A stretch of 44,289 nucleotides of DNA from Paraphysoderma sedebokerense. Its lineage: Eukaryota > Blastocladiomycota > Physodermatomycetes > Physodermatales > Physodermataceae. A program made the position numbers and the translations under genes. Below the pieces are notes generated by a model. It did not search any database, was not told the DNA's origin, and saw only the letters and a list, made by a program, of their open reading frames with translations. Each line of letters starts with the position of its first letter. Position 1 is the stretch's first letter. The DNA lies in contig JAHLJZ010000133.1 of NCBI GenBank assembly GCA_025602915.1, positions 1 through 44,289 of the forward strand, in the 5' to 3' direction. Below, one piece after another: positions 23,167 to 36,000 of the stretch.

Positions 23167-26100
23167 TTAAGATTGACCGGATCTGTTGATATTTGTAGCA
23201 GAACCCATTTTTAAACTCACAGCCGCAATGGAGCGTTGTCCGCCAACACCGTTTACGCCAGAATTTTCAAAGCCTGACTTGTGAGTACCCCGAGACCCGC
23301 TGAACCCAGTAACAGGCTTCGAGTTAGCTACAGGGCTTCCAATCAGAACCTGGGCAATTCTGATACCAAATAGCAGAACGAGAGTAATTGTGGTGGGGAT
23401 GAAAATTAAGAAATTTTGGATAATGAATTGAATACGAGATGGCTCAGATGGAGCATAGATCACAGTGAGACCAATCAAGAAGGAAAGAAGGATGTTGTAA
23501 ATGGATAAGGCCACTGATTTGCTCTCATTATGGGTTGAGTAGACTTCGCGGGTTTTCCTGTTGACATTATTTGGTTAGAAAATAGACGTACAAAGCCTAA
23601 AGCAATTTGACAGTGAGCTTACCAAGCTAGAATTGCACCGATCAATACCAAAAGACCGTTAAAAACATAAGTTATAATTGAAAACGCAGCATTGGATTTT
23701 GCAGAGACACATTCAACAATGAAATTTTGATCATTGGACAAGACGATTTTCGTTGGTTTGGGTTGATCAACTATTACCCAGATCGCACTTATGAGCTGCA
23801 AATAGAGTAGATGCGAAAGCAGAAAGATGTCAACATACGAAAACAAGAATTATTAATTCGTCCCGAACGTGAGCGAAGTAGTCAAAAGATCCTTACAATT
23901 TCAGCACCGACAATGGTAGTGACGAACGCTAGGAGCATTTTGATTGGAATAGGACTTGCATTAACAGTCTTCGCTTCAAAGATCTTGTAAATCCGGAATG
24001 ATTTGGCCAAAATTGCAGAATACAAAAGTCCGAATCCAATTGTACCCACGAAGGGACGAGCGATGCAAATCTTTTCGTCTGGTATCCCGCTGAATAGAAA
24101 AGCATTCGAGAAACACACGATAATGCCAAATAGTGAAATGTGGCAAAAGAATGGAGAGATCGCCTTGATGTATTGGTGGTTGCGACGGAGGTGAATGAAA
24201 ACACTGCACGCGATGGTTAGTAAGATCATGAGAATTGCAACAACAGAGGTTGCGACAAATCCGGGATCAGAAGAAATAGGTTCGTTGATAGAACGTAAGC
24301 AATATTTTTCATTTCTGCTCAAAGCGGAATTATCACCGACACATCCGAGACGGGCTTGCCACAATGCTGGCAACTGCGGTTGGAAATCGGCAAAACCAGT
24401 GGGCAGAACGGCATATTGACGGCTCTCAATGATTTGAAGAACAGCCGAATCTCGACCAATATTTCGTTGGTTTCGATCCTGTGAGCAAGAGATTAGAAAT
24501 GAGACAGAGAGGACGATTCGAATCTCAAACACACCATTTGCATTTTTCCGAAAAATGTGTTAGCATTAAAATTTCTCAGAGCTTGCCTAACTTCAGTACG
24601 ATTGACTGTATTCGCTTTTAAAATTGCCAGTTGCTGTATATGTATTTGGTGTCAATTATCGGCTGCAGCATACGTACGACAAAAAAAAACTTTTACGAAC
24701 CAACAAGACTCCCGCAGCAGTGCCACTGGCATGAGTCTTTGAGAAAAATTCTATTAGCAATTAAAGAATGTGAAATGGAATATTAGCATACTCACATAGG
24801 TTGGGTTGTCCGGATCGGAACTGTTGTAAGTAGTTGTCATCCATTTTCTAAACTCTTCAGTGTATCCCTTCGAACCAGGGAAGGAAGAAGATTCAGATTC
24901 GAAACCCATCGTATAATGCCATTGAGTTGGGGACATGACATATTGGCCAGCAAGAGAATTGTTAGCATTTAGATAACCCGGTTCGGTTGGGGCCACTGTA
25001 ATGAAGACATGACGCCAGTCATGTTTGAGATTTTGAAGAGCACTACAGATGAAAAGAAGCGAAGAATATTGTCAATCATGGGGCCAGTGGAGGAGTGATT
25101 ATGGCGACGTACTTTGTCATCAAGATGCCATCCTCATTTAAGCCGAAAGTCAATAAGACTTCAGCACCAGTGTCACGACCTTCTTCCAGTAGACGGACAA
25201 GTTGCTGGACAGTCGATTTCCTACCAGGACCATACGTGTAATTTTTGGCTATGACCTCAAGATTCAAATTGCTCCTAGCAAATTCAACAGCGGCAGCTCC
25301 GGTGGTGATTGTGAAAGCAGCTTCATCGGAAATGAGCATGAAGACCTTTGTATGCCCAAGAGTCTTGATGTATCTCAAAAATGGATAAGCTAAGTGCACA
25401 AATCGAGTCCACAATCAGCTTTACGATTTTTATTGAAGGATTTTGCGTTTTACTTACAGTAGATGTCAGCAGGCTAAAGAAAAATCACATTTGCTTTAGC
25501 ATTTTCCAGTCAATCGACTGTAGAACCTAGGAAATATACGCACCAAATGAACTCCGAAGACATTTGTGTATCCTGGAGCGTAAACCGAACGGGGGCCGGT
25601 ACAACATTGAATTTGGAGGATATTGTTCACTTGAGCGAATGTTGAATCATTTAACGCTCTCGAAACAGCAACAGTTTGTGAAGTGTGGCCACCCTAATCA
25701 GTTGGCAAATTGTTTAGTTTCAGTGCAGACGAATCAATAAATGTTTGGACCAAAGATACAAAAATCCTTACAATGACGAAATCGAATGTGTCAGCTTCAA
25801 CTGCATTTTTCACTGCCTCTGACACCAATGTTGCGTTTCCTCTCAATGCATTTGTGTTTACATTGATGTGATCGATGAGATATATTTCACCATTGACTTC
25901 CTGAGAATTTAGAATAAAAAAGTTGAAAATTTCTGTTAGTGTTTGAAATGTACTGACAGCCGACCATAACTGTCATAGTATGATTGTGAAGACACGTACA
26001 AGGCCCTTCAATACATTGTTAACGTAGTGTACCCAAAATTGGACACCTATCAATTAGAATTGCATGAGGCATGCGTAATAATTAAATCAAATGGATTAGT

Positions 26101-26259
26101 ATAATAGAAATTACCATGCAGAGCCTGTGTTTCAGAAACATAACTTCCAATTGACGAATTTGTCGTGAAATATGTTCCGACGCGAATGGTTTTTGCTGCA
26201 TGAACGGAGGGGAGCAAAGCTACGCTAATTAAAAGAAAAAGACGTATTGTACACCACAT
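23167..26259 (-). CDS. Class C (GABA-B-like) G-protein-coupled receptor, paralogue B
   Basis: Twelve exons: complement(23167..23557, 23623..23795, 23897..24478, 24535..24633, 24701..24736, 24796..25042, 25113..25389, 25458..25473, 25544..25693, 25772..25900, 26000..26046, 26115..26259), 2292 nt, 763 aa. Every exon except the last has exactly the same length and phase as in paralogue A. A signal peptide (MWCTIRLFLLISVALLPSVHA) precedes the same ANF-receptor-like ectodomain (KTIRVGTYFTTN, VQFWVHYVNN, CCTGPRSVYAPGYTNVFGV, TKVFMLISDEAAF). The seven-helix part carries AILAKSFRIYKIFEAK and TREVYSTHNESKSVALSIYN. The C-terminal tail ends ATNINRS like A but lacks A's duplicated Ser/Gly segment, making it 6 residues shorter. 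Head-to-tail placement and shared architecture show a tandem duplication. Coupling to heterotrimeric G proteins is expected for the family; the ligand is unknown. Confidence 0.93.
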
Positions 26260-29085
26260 TGTGTTTAATTTTTCAACGTTAATGCAATGTGGAATGTGGG
26301 ATTTCTGCGATATCTGTAATGGAAGGAGACTATGGCAACTTTTTCACTTGTATTTTCAGTGAGGAGTGCGATTGTGCCAACGTCGTAATTTATAATCCGC
26401 CCATCGGAGTAATGTCGGTCTAGAATTCGAAATTCAAAATGAAGAAGAGCCAACCAGTGGCCAACCACGATGGCGATACAAAAATAATTCTTCCGCAACC
26501 TGTTCTGACAACTGTCTACCTTCGTCTGGATTGGACATTTCCAGTTCGCGTGATTCAGCGTTATGTTCTGGCCCCGGAAGATGCGAAATCGAATAATTTG
26601 CAGCTACGATGCTGACATCCTTGTCCCCGTCATCGCAGCAATTCATCATCAACACAGACGGACGTTTGAAATTTACCAATGACGCTGCCATGGGTTGTGG
26701 CTTCTGGACTTGTGATTTCAAAGTGACAAGCTGGAGGCAATTGTCTGCGTTTCACGCTCCGATTTCGAAAGATGTTGTTTGCCGTTGATGTGCGTCCACG
26801 ATAGCAATACTGTTATGTACATCATCGGCAGACAGCATCCCTTTGGAAGCATCCATACCTTGAATAATTCACTGATATTACCATGATGTCAGAGTAATTT
26901 ATTTGACAGTACAGTGACAACTAGAGGCATGCACACACTATGAACACGGAACCGCAGTTTTATTCGGACAACAGACGACTGCAGCCCTCCTGAATGAACA
27001 GTTGTCTGTTCTTGTGTTACTGTACAAAATCGTAACTCAAAGAGTTTGCAATATATGACAACCGTTCTCGAATTGTTAGTTTAAAACTTTAAGAAAGTTT
27101 AGTGTGGAGGTGAAATATCGAACAAAGAATTCAAAGTGGCATGTGTGACAGTAATTCATCGTTTTTTCCAAAAAGCTATTCGTACACCGCCTCCATCCAA
27201 TAGATGAGAGAGATTGAACTTCATCATATAGTGAATAAACACGGATGCTTCGTTGCGGAATTGCATTCAAGAAGGTTGTTGAACTGGAAAGACAGAAACA
27301 CTTCGCATATCTGGAATTGATGATGATTTGGCCGTTAGATATGGCGAAAGAAGTGAAGTAAAATTTTGGAATGTGAATGGCGTTATCATGAAATCAGTAG
27401 TAATCTCCTTTCAATAACATCGTTAGCGATATGGGCTCATACACTCTCTAGAATCCTTGGATTCAGTCGTCCAAGTTGCTCAGATTCAAATTACAGACTC
27501 CTCACTCTACCTCATGTTATTCGGATGTGCTTGAGAAAGCCGTGTGTCCGTGTTCATTTTTACTCGCTTCGTCACTTACTCAATTGAAGCAGTGCACTAG
27601 ATTAAGGCGAAACGGGGTGAGCTACAACACTATCGTAAAAGCGAGCACATCTTCTGCAACAAGCCGTCACAGTTCACTGTCCATGAACAAGAGAAAAGAT
27701 TGAAAACTAGTTCAGTCGTTTGCGTTTAGCGGATTAACAAACAACAGAGGATGCTGTGAGGCGATATCGAATTTACGAGACGGACAGTGCTTGACTTTAG
27801 CGAGCTAAATATGCGGGGAATCCCAGAAAAAAAAGGAAAATGAAGTTATTATTCACACCGACTTGAAAATATAGAATCTCTAGTGTCACGGCTTGATTGC
27901 GTCGTTATTTACGGGAGTATCTGACAAGAGTCTCGATAGCGCAACTTTTGTCATGATATGGAATTATGATAGGAGCCTGACCCCCGATATTGATGTCACA
28001 GAGCAGTCGAAACTGAAAGAAAGTTTTTGCGAAATCAAGATGTCGACCATTCGGAGTAAAGTGCTCAGTCAACACACTCAGTTGACAAATTTCGGCGGAT
28101 GCGAACCGAGTGCTACATTCCTCAATAGTTCAATCTGTTACGAAAGAGAGATTTAATAACGGCTGGCTTTCGGGCGTTTTTATCCTGACAACGGTTAAAC
28201 TCGCAGACTATTGTTTGATACCCGTTGACAATATCATTTACGTCGGAAGAAGCCTTTGCGAAGTCTACATTGTACAGACAGTCAAATGTAGCAGCCCGTG
28301 CGGATGATAACTTCCTGATAAATAGCGGAGAGAGAGAGCTAGAGCCGCTCAGAGCTCAGTCTTTATTCCCGATACTCCTCGAATTTCGCTGAATGTGTCA
28401 CAATCAGGGCGGCAAGTCGCGCAACTTTAATTCCATATATCACTCAGCATTGCAATTATCATTTTTTTCATAGTTCCAGTCGATGTCTTAAAAGAGATAT
28501 TATTTCGTCATCCCGCACCTGTGCAAAGGGCAAAGCATTAGTTATCCATGTGTTTCCACTGGATACAACACTACCTTTCATGCACATTACCCCTCAATTG
28601 GGTTGGCCACAGGTTGTCTGGACCATTTGTCCGAGTCAGCTCGACGTCTCTGGTCGGGCAGTCGAATTTCGAAGGGCAATCCTTTCATTATGCCGCTGTA
28701 TGGCTCCCAGTCTCGTATGAGCCATTTCTGTCGGTGTGCATAATCATACTCCTGGATAAACCCCTTTGTCCCATTGTAACCCCTTCCCGGACACTTGCCA
28801 CATTGAAGACAGAGAAAGGTTCTCGATATTTCACAACCATCAAATTCAGCATTAGTACCATTTCTGATGATTGTTGTTGATAATGCATACCAATTGTATA
28901 CCAAAAATGTGCCCGGAGGCACTTAGCTTTCGCCCCCACCACCCTTTCCTTCATCCTTGTAGTTCATACTCGTCATTCCTTCGCGTCTTTGTGGTATATT
29001 GCACATTTTCATCCTCCTTTGCAATCTGCCGCTCCTGATTAAACCCCCAAACCACCGGACGGTTTCTTAAAAATAATTCTTAATT
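26260..29085. other. Intergenic region, 2.8 kb, no supported gene
   Basis: The promoter of receptor B lies at the left edge. Minus-strand open frames at 26265-26498 and 26434-26721 (GTIALLTENTSEKVAIVSF; QLSEQVAEELFLYRHRG) and at 28587-28922 (CLQCGKCPGRGYNGTKGF) have a mildly coding-like composition but no family match and no convincing exon chain. The remainder is AT-rich with no recognised repeats. Confidence 0.4.
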
Positions 29086-30388
29086 ATGACTCATTTATCC
29101 GACTTCAGCTATCTTGAACGAGGCATCGTGGACGTTTTTATCCTCATCTGGATGCTGATGAGAATTCGAAATAGTCAAAATTATTCTTCACTTCATCCCA
29201 AATATCTTTTAGAATTCTTAACTGGACCTCGGCGCTCCTCTCCTCCCTTAAAATTGATTATTACATACACACTGGTCTTCTCGTTAACCGTGATGATTAT
29301 CTACGACTTTTTGGCCACCAAGATGAAATATGAAGAAGGATTCAGTCACATCGCTAATTCTACGAATTGCGCTACCAAGCCATCCGCGACTTACAACACG
29401 GAAAATAAGTTTTTAGTCGATGTAACGAATACGTGAGTGGATCGTTTCTGGAACAGCGATAACTCTTGACACCGCTAATAAACTATTTTTAACGATAACA
29501 GTTTACTTAACGTCGCCTGGTGCTCAAAGAGTACTGCCTCTTTCTTACTTATTGCGTTCTGGTCACACACAGGTTCGTCTACCAGTTAACCTTGAATGCT
29601 GAAATCTAAAACTTACAGTCCTACATAGGGTCTCAATACGGATTAAAGAAACCATTCGTCACCAGCTTGGAATCCAAACTTTGCAGCGCCTGGGCAGTCT
29701 TTAGCGTGTTTTTGTACCCGTGAGTAGTATTAATCTAGTATTTTGAAGTCATTCAGAATTGGCGGAACTAACTCGGTGCCATTCTGGCAGGTTGCTTCAA
29801 TACTCTTTTGTATCCAACAAATTGCTTTCGACTGTAACACCACAATTCGTTTACCACGCCGAAACATGCATGGTTGCTGTATTGAGTTGCGTTGTCCAAT
29901 ACCGTCTGCGTCACACTATTGAACGAAACGCTAGTGCAGAAGATTTGGGATCCCAGGGTTCGCGTACTCGGTTTGCCGGACAAGAGATTCTGCGTTATCA
30001 CTTACAATGCAACCTTTGGATGATTTTGTGGAATTTTATGGATTTTATCGGTCTGTAATCACTTCTACATATCTCAAATGCAGTGTCAAACTCATATTTT
30101 CCCATTACATTAGCCGATTGCTCAATTAATATTGATGCTATTTCCCTCAAAATATTGGCCTCAAACAAATTCTTGTTAGACTTGTTCACCAAATTTTTCA
30201 GTCTCGGGTTTAGCGCTGCCGTAAGTTCCTCGGAGATAAATTCAACTCTACAAAATTTGTGCTTACCTAAATTTACATTCATTTAGTACGTTGTGATGAT
30301 TCAAATTTTGTTTCCACTCCACGAACAGGTTAATAGCACAGTAACGTCGACCAGTCAGAAGAAACCATCAACACAAAACATTTCGTAA
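29086..30388 (+). CDS. Seven-helix-type membrane protein, unrecognised family
   Basis: Six exons, 29086..29432, 29502..29572, 29629..29719, 29791..30050, 30084..30220, 30287..30388, give 1008 nt, 335 aa with GT-AG borders in a consistent phase chain. Intron 2 ends at the catag at 29628; the earlier cttacag would lead to a stop. Hydrophobic segments lie at about residues 12-28 (GIVDVFILIWMLM), 54-77 (PLKLIITYTLVFSLTVMIIY), 117-137 (ASFLLIAFWS), 158-175 (AWAVFSVFLYPLLQYSF), around ETCMVAVLSCVV, around LWMILWNFMDFIG, and near the C terminus (FFSLGFSAAYVVMIQILF). That makes about seven helices with a short cytosolic tail. The layout suggests a GPCR-like receptor or channel-like protein, but no family signature is recognised. 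It follows the class C receptor pair on the opposite strand. Confidence 0.7.
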
Positions 30389-31789
30389 AATTACCTGTGG
30401 TCCTTTGTTCTATTTTAACATAAGCAATGAATTTATTATTAGTTTGGTACGATAAACTTTGAACTCGGCATTTTTTGGTTGTAGGTCAAATTTTATCCAC
30501 CGTTGGTACTATGAAGATATTATTTGCCGTATCGTTCGATATAATATAATATTGTTTCTTAGCTTGTAGAAGGAAGGTTATGAATTTGGCTGCAGAGAAT
30601 AGTATAATTTGAAGTATAATTTTCAATATTTATAATTAAAGTAGTCATTTGCAACACTCCTCTGTTACCTGCCTAACCCTTTCGGCGCACACTGACTAGT
30701 CAGTGCTATCATTCGCTCCAATAATGTGATTCAGTTAATTTGGGAATGTCATTTAATAACATCATAATTCTTTGTTTCCTCTTGGAATTCCTTGGTCGCA
30801 CAGTTTCACTTGTTCGTCTCGAGGAGGCAGAGGGACCAGCAAACATAAAAATTCATAGATGTCCGAATGTCTCATTTGGTAATGGCCGAAAACCTGGTCA
30901 AAAATGAAATTAAATTTTGCATTTGTTTTCTCCGTCGTCCGTAATATCTAGCTGTAAAGAAATACTGATATTACGGTTAAACTGAATTATTCTTTTCTCA
31001 CGAATAGGCCCTACACTGACGGTTACTGCACAGCAGTGCAATGCAGATGGCATATTCAAGTCCCATGATTTTGCTCTGACTCCGTTTAAAATCAAGCACG
31101 AAAGTGCTAATTTTTAATGTTCGTGGCGTGTCAACAACTGTCAACAACGCATAGCGAACGGTAAATTTTGAGAAAGAAAAGAAGTACCTTCGGTTGATTT
31201 AATATGTCCATTTTGTACAAACAGTAACCGCTTTGTGAAACAGAAAAAGACATGACCTTAAAGAGATATCGCTGAGCTATAATTTTCTCTCCGTCCTCAC
31301 CATTCCACGATAAAGATGGAGACAATGTATAGCTATTCAGTTGCTTAATCGCAGTTTCCACGGGGGTCTCGCCCTGTCCTTTTTCACGTTTAACACACTC
31401 CGGGCCAACCACGAGAGTTAAGTGCTCTGCTCCCTTTAGATGTTGATGTCGCGCCAGACAACGCAATGAAAACTTGAGCTCGTGTTGAATTATTATATAA
31501 GAAATAAGCATTGTTTAAAGAGTAAATAGGGGTAAGGGGTTCATGAATTATTCTCAGGGATCGAGTTTTTGCTTCCGTCGCCTGCATTGTCAGTATAGAA
31601 CAACTATAGAGTGGCGAATTTTTGAACTTTCTTGAACTCATGAAGTTTCCATTTCGAGAGCACACAATCGAGTCATTTGTTAGGGGTATGCTCCTGGATT
31701 ATTGCCACAATACGATAAGTTTGCGACTTAAATAAAGAGATATTTCCTCCGATCATGGCCAGTATTAGCACACATAACTCTTAAGCACG
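30389..31789. other. Intergenic region with a possible minus-strand gene fragment
   Basis: A minus-strand open frame at 31131-31511 has coding-like content (LVVGPECVKREKGQGETPV, then SLSWNGEDGEKII) and ends near a plausible donor (CCGAAG|gtactt, about 31187). A second open frame at 30910-31095 (VTVSVGPIREKRIIQFNRN) lies downstream. The phases do not join through any acceptor I can find, so no gene model is offered. It may be a decayed gene. Confidence 0.25.
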
Positions 31790-32635
31790 ATGCCCATTAC
31801 TCCTCCCATCGTCAATTTGGCCTTATCCCTCCACTCTCTTACAGAGTCCATCCAACTAGGGCATAACTTATTCGTCCCCGAAATTCCATCGAATACGAAA
31901 TGTCGCCTCGCAATTATTATCGGCTGCACGATAATCCGTTACGTTGCCAAAACTACCCTTTGGTTTGATTTCTTCATGAATGCGAATGATATCACTTATG
32001 CAGTGTGCCTTCAATTCAGCTCAATTTTTGCCAATATCGCTTGGGCCTACGTAACTTATGATTATTACCTTCGCATTAAGGCATTATGCGGTTTACAAGG
32101 ATTAAAAAATTACCTCTACATCGCCTTTTTGCTTGTTTGGTCCCTTCAATACTCTGTTTATGTCCATGCCTTCTCTATGACTAGAAGCATTTACCCCGCT
32201 GCCGCCGATTATGCTAAATCCATTGCCTCAAATCCCTTTCTTACGCCCCTTCAAATCGTCTTAACAACCTACTCACTCATCGCGTACGTCGGGTTGGAAG
32301 CACTCTCGATTGTTAAATTATACCGCGACAGAGTTTTGGTCTTATCGGATGAAGCAAAAGACGCTTTAAGACCTCGAGTATTTAAACTGGTTACCAACGT
32401 TAGCATAATAACTATTTTATCGTTTGTATCATTTGGTTTGATTCTAGGGGGGAGCAATGTTTTCTCTGCTGTTGTCAGTGATACTATTCCGGTTTACACC
32501 GCTGCGAATGTCATTGATTTCCATGTCGTCGATATTGCTTTGATTAAGTACGGTAATCGTAGTGGGAAATCAGGAAAACCGACCAATGCAATCTTTAGTG
32601 AAAAGTCGACAAACGCATCAGAAGGAACTAAATAA
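31790..32635 (+). CDS. Intronless multipass membrane protein, unrecognised family
   Basis: This is a single uninterrupted frame of 281 codons plus stop from ATG 31790, with AATAAA at 32725-32730, 90 bp after the stop. Hydrophobic segments lie at about residues 39-56, 67-92 (AVCLQFSSIFANIAWAYV), 106-127 (YLYIAFLLVWSLQYSVYVHA), 152-176 (TPLQIVLTTYSLIAYVGLEAL), 200-221 (VSIITILSFVSFGLILGG) and 233-253, so six or seven helices. The N terminus has no classical signal peptide, and the C-terminal 30 residues are polar and Ser/Lys-rich. The layout resembles orphan seven-helix receptors, but no motif confirms this. In contrast to its neighbours it has no intron, which could reflect retro-duplication or simply family structure. 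Confidence 0.75.
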   Translation: MPITPPIVNLALSLHSLTESIQLGHNLFVPEIPSNTKCRLAIIIGCTIIRYVAKTTLWFDFFMNANDITYAVCLQFSSIFANIAWAYVTYDYYLRIKALCGLQGLKNYLYIAFLLVWSLQYSVYVHAFSMTRSIYPAAADYAKSIASNPFLTPLQIVLTTYSLIAYVGLEALSIVKLYRDRVLVLSDEAKDALRPRVFKLVTNVSIITILSFVSFGLILGGSNVFSAVVSDTIPVYTAANVIDFHVVDIALIKYGNRSGKSGKPTNAIFSEKSTNASEGTK

Positions 32636-33064
32636 TTGTTCAATAGTATCCACTAGTGTTTAGCAAGATTACTGATTGAGTGTGCAACTCATTTGTTATC
32701 AACTTTATGCAATTTTGAAGAAGAAATAAAAACATGGTTCAATGCATTACGTCTTTGTCACATCTTCGTAGCTCTTTCCTTGCAAAGTTTTGTGTAACAT
32801 TTATACAGATCTTTTATCTTGGCACTGCCCAAACTGCCTATACATGCAAGTGAATAGCACTGCAACAGCATTTATTTAGCATCAGGTACATATTTTAGCA
32901 CACCCATAATTGCTTAACCCAAACATAACTTCCCTAAAACACGCCGTCTACATTTTTGTATACATTTTTGCCATATTTAACATTGCAATCATCACATAAC
33001 TGATGCGGACAGTTAAAGAAAAGAAGTGAAAACTCGAGAATAACTCTCAGCTGACAATAAGCCA
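32636..33064. other. Convergent intergenic spacer
   Basis: This holds the 3' flanks of the intronless membrane-protein gene (plus) and the CHAT-like gene (minus). The AATAAA at 32725 is the only clear signal. Confidence 0.5.
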
Positions 33065-36000
33065 TTAGATTCCAGTAAAATACTCATAAATGACGTCATA
33101 CTTGCGAGCGTCGATTCCATCGATACTGTTCAACATACTGATGATTACACTGTTATGAACAAGGTGAGCAATGACAGTCGCGCTATCTAGCACTACCAGC
33201 TTCTCTAAACATTTAGATTTTTCTTCATAATGATGAAGCTGATCAAACCAATTAAAGATTAACCAGCTTAATTCCTCGAAACATAGCGGTTCTTTAATCT
33301 TCAAAATTGCGTCTTTCAAGTAGTTTCGTGCTCTCCCCGTGAATCTATTTCCCAACTTGATAATAGTTTGTTCGAGCAATAGTCTACCTGGTTTCACCGA
33401 CTGAAATAAGGTTGGGGGAGTGAATCTGGTTATGGGGAGCGGTTTCTGGGATCGACTGTGAAAATCAGTTGAAAAAAGATCGAAGAAATAGCGGGGCGGC
33501 ATACTGTTCAAAAACTTGCAACATGAGAACAAAGAATCTATAATACTCAATGTTAAGATTACTAGAAAAGAATCTGGATTAAGAATAATCATACCACACA
33601 ATGGATTTGCGCTGTTCAAGCTTCCAGCAAAATCTAAGATGTTGTTCCACTGGTTTTTTATCATTCGGAAATCAAGTCCAGGAAACGTGCTCATAAATAA
33701 ATGGAAATCCATGCGTTGATTTTGATATCCTTTCACCAGTCTCATTATACAATTGTAGCGTTCTCCATGGTGTCGCATACCACATGTCAATACCACGACT
33801 CGTAAAGAACGGGGGTATCGTAATCTGAATTTTGCTTCTTGAATGAAGTCTTCGGTGTGTATCCAGTCTCTGGCCATGGTGTGTTCTGAATCGACATCCT
33901 TTTCGACAAATAGAGCACCTCCATCATTTCCTTGACGATCGACAATAGAATGTGCCATCAGCAAAATTGTTACTGGCTGATCAGCATTCAAATTTTCACC
34001 AATAACATCCAGATCTTTCAAATGTTCTCTATGATTGACAGCAACGCCAAACACTTTGGTGCGAGATGTGCTGGAAGTAATAGAGTGTTGTTTGATCTCT
34101 TTCGTTAACGAATGCCGTTCCCGCTCCAAGACTGCCCCCATACGACACACAATGATGGAACCGTCCGACACATGAGGAGGCTCATGTAACAAAAGACGAC
34201 GAATGCAAGTTCTTTCGAACACTTCGCATCTTGCTTTTTTCCTAGACGAGCACCCAAATCCGCCACCAATGTAGTCATTTGTAGCCGGTCGAGGCCGAAA
34301 CGAGGGCCCACGCTGTAAGAGATTTTGGATTCTCTTGATTTTAGAAGTCGAATTGGACCTGACTTTGGTTTTTACTGAGGAAGCCAATCTCGTTGCTACT
34401 ACTGGCGGAACATTCTCCCCATTTAGCAACATTCCTAAATTGTTGCGAACGTTCGTCTTGGATGAAATCGTGCAATTATCGCCTTGATACAACAGAGGAT
34501 TTGTCATCGAAAGATTTTCTATGCTTGAAACATGAGGCGAAAGGATCTTCCCGAATGATGAGGCTGCACCTAATTGTGTGGCAGGCTTCCAGTTGTGTAA
34601 TGATGTTGCGACAGAGTTTGGGCCAAGGCAGTGTACCATTGACGCAATGTTGTTGCGAGAGTTTTGCCCTGTCGATGTCAGAGCGGAGGCAGCAACTGAA
34701 CATCAGGTATTAGTCTCGCTTATCGCCGCCACGGAATTAAAATGGAAAGATACAAACATTTGTAAACGACGACTTCTGATAACGGGTCATCGTAGTGAGC
34801 AGCAATTGTTTTCATCTCTTTCAGCCCAGATTCAGAATCATCCCAATATAGCAGAGCATAACCGTCGGTAATTACTGAACTTGAAATGTCAATTTGAATT
34901 TCTGTCCCCCATGTATAATCTGGGATCTGAATGATATCACTCAGAAGCCGTGGCCCACCCCCTTGTGAAAACTGCGGGAAAGCATTACCAGAAACGAATG
35001 CTGCAAAGATCCAATTATACGACTCTCCACCTGCGTTTTCGGTTCTTTCAACGGATATTCTTAATGCACGCCTATCTTTAGTCAGGACAACATCGGATAT
35101 CTTAAACGGATACACACGACTATCAGGTGTAAACATATCGTAGTGCTGAAAGCCGACGAATGAGGTTGTGTTTTCCCAGAGCACATAGAGCGGGTATGAA
35201 TCAAGTTGAGGTACAGGATTAACGTTAAGAGCGAAGAAATCTGGATTCGGATCATAATAACTGGGACGCCTGATGAAGATATCATTATTGAAAGGATCGA
35301 GTTTCGCAAGCACGAATTCAGATGGCATAGGGCGCTCGTTTTGAAAGGTTAAATCAGATGCAATAGCACCCATTAGAGGAAGTATGAAGGGATGTATCAA
35401 GAATGAATGTTCGTACTCTATGCGTTCCGTCAGGTCAATATCGGTGGAATGGTACCGTATATCACGTCGAAGAAACTCCGGATATTCTGGTGGACTGTAA
35501 AACTCTTCCTTACTGATATCAATATTTTCCATCTGTATTTCGGAAAACCCGCATGCAAAGCGTAGTAGCTGCTGCATCACTTCCAACCAATATACGTTGT
35601 CTGCAACTGGCAAAATTTCAACCAATTCTGGTAATTGTCCCCACCGTCTGCATGTGTCGTTATTGATTATTCGTAACAAAGAAGAAGAAATGATTCGAAG
35701 CATGTGATAAACTTTCAATCGGTCTTTTGACTGGAAGTGCAGCAATTTCGACTTAACGGGATTTGACGAAGGCAGCGTTGGGCAGAAAGGAAGGCCTAAC
35801 AGACAAGCGTTCTCATAGGATTCATGGGTTTCATAAACTTGAAAAGTTGCAGGAAATTTGATTGAAGAGCCGACAAATGATTGAAATATATGGATGAAGC
35901 ATCCTCCGCTAGGCGGAAGAGGTGTGAGGTGGAGACCATTTCGCTTTGCATCCGTGTAAATTTCGACGAACTGCATCATTAATTGAAATATCTGATTGAC

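Noticed and set aside
28325-28365. Purine-rich gagagagagagctagagccgct stretch with short self-complementarity
   Set aside because: Complementary arms are too short and imperfect to call a structured RNA or terminator.
28548-28922. Overlapping plus (110 aa) and minus (111 aa) open frames
   Set aside because: Mutual shadows; the minus frame contains a CLQCGKC motif but no family match, splice chain or regulatory context.
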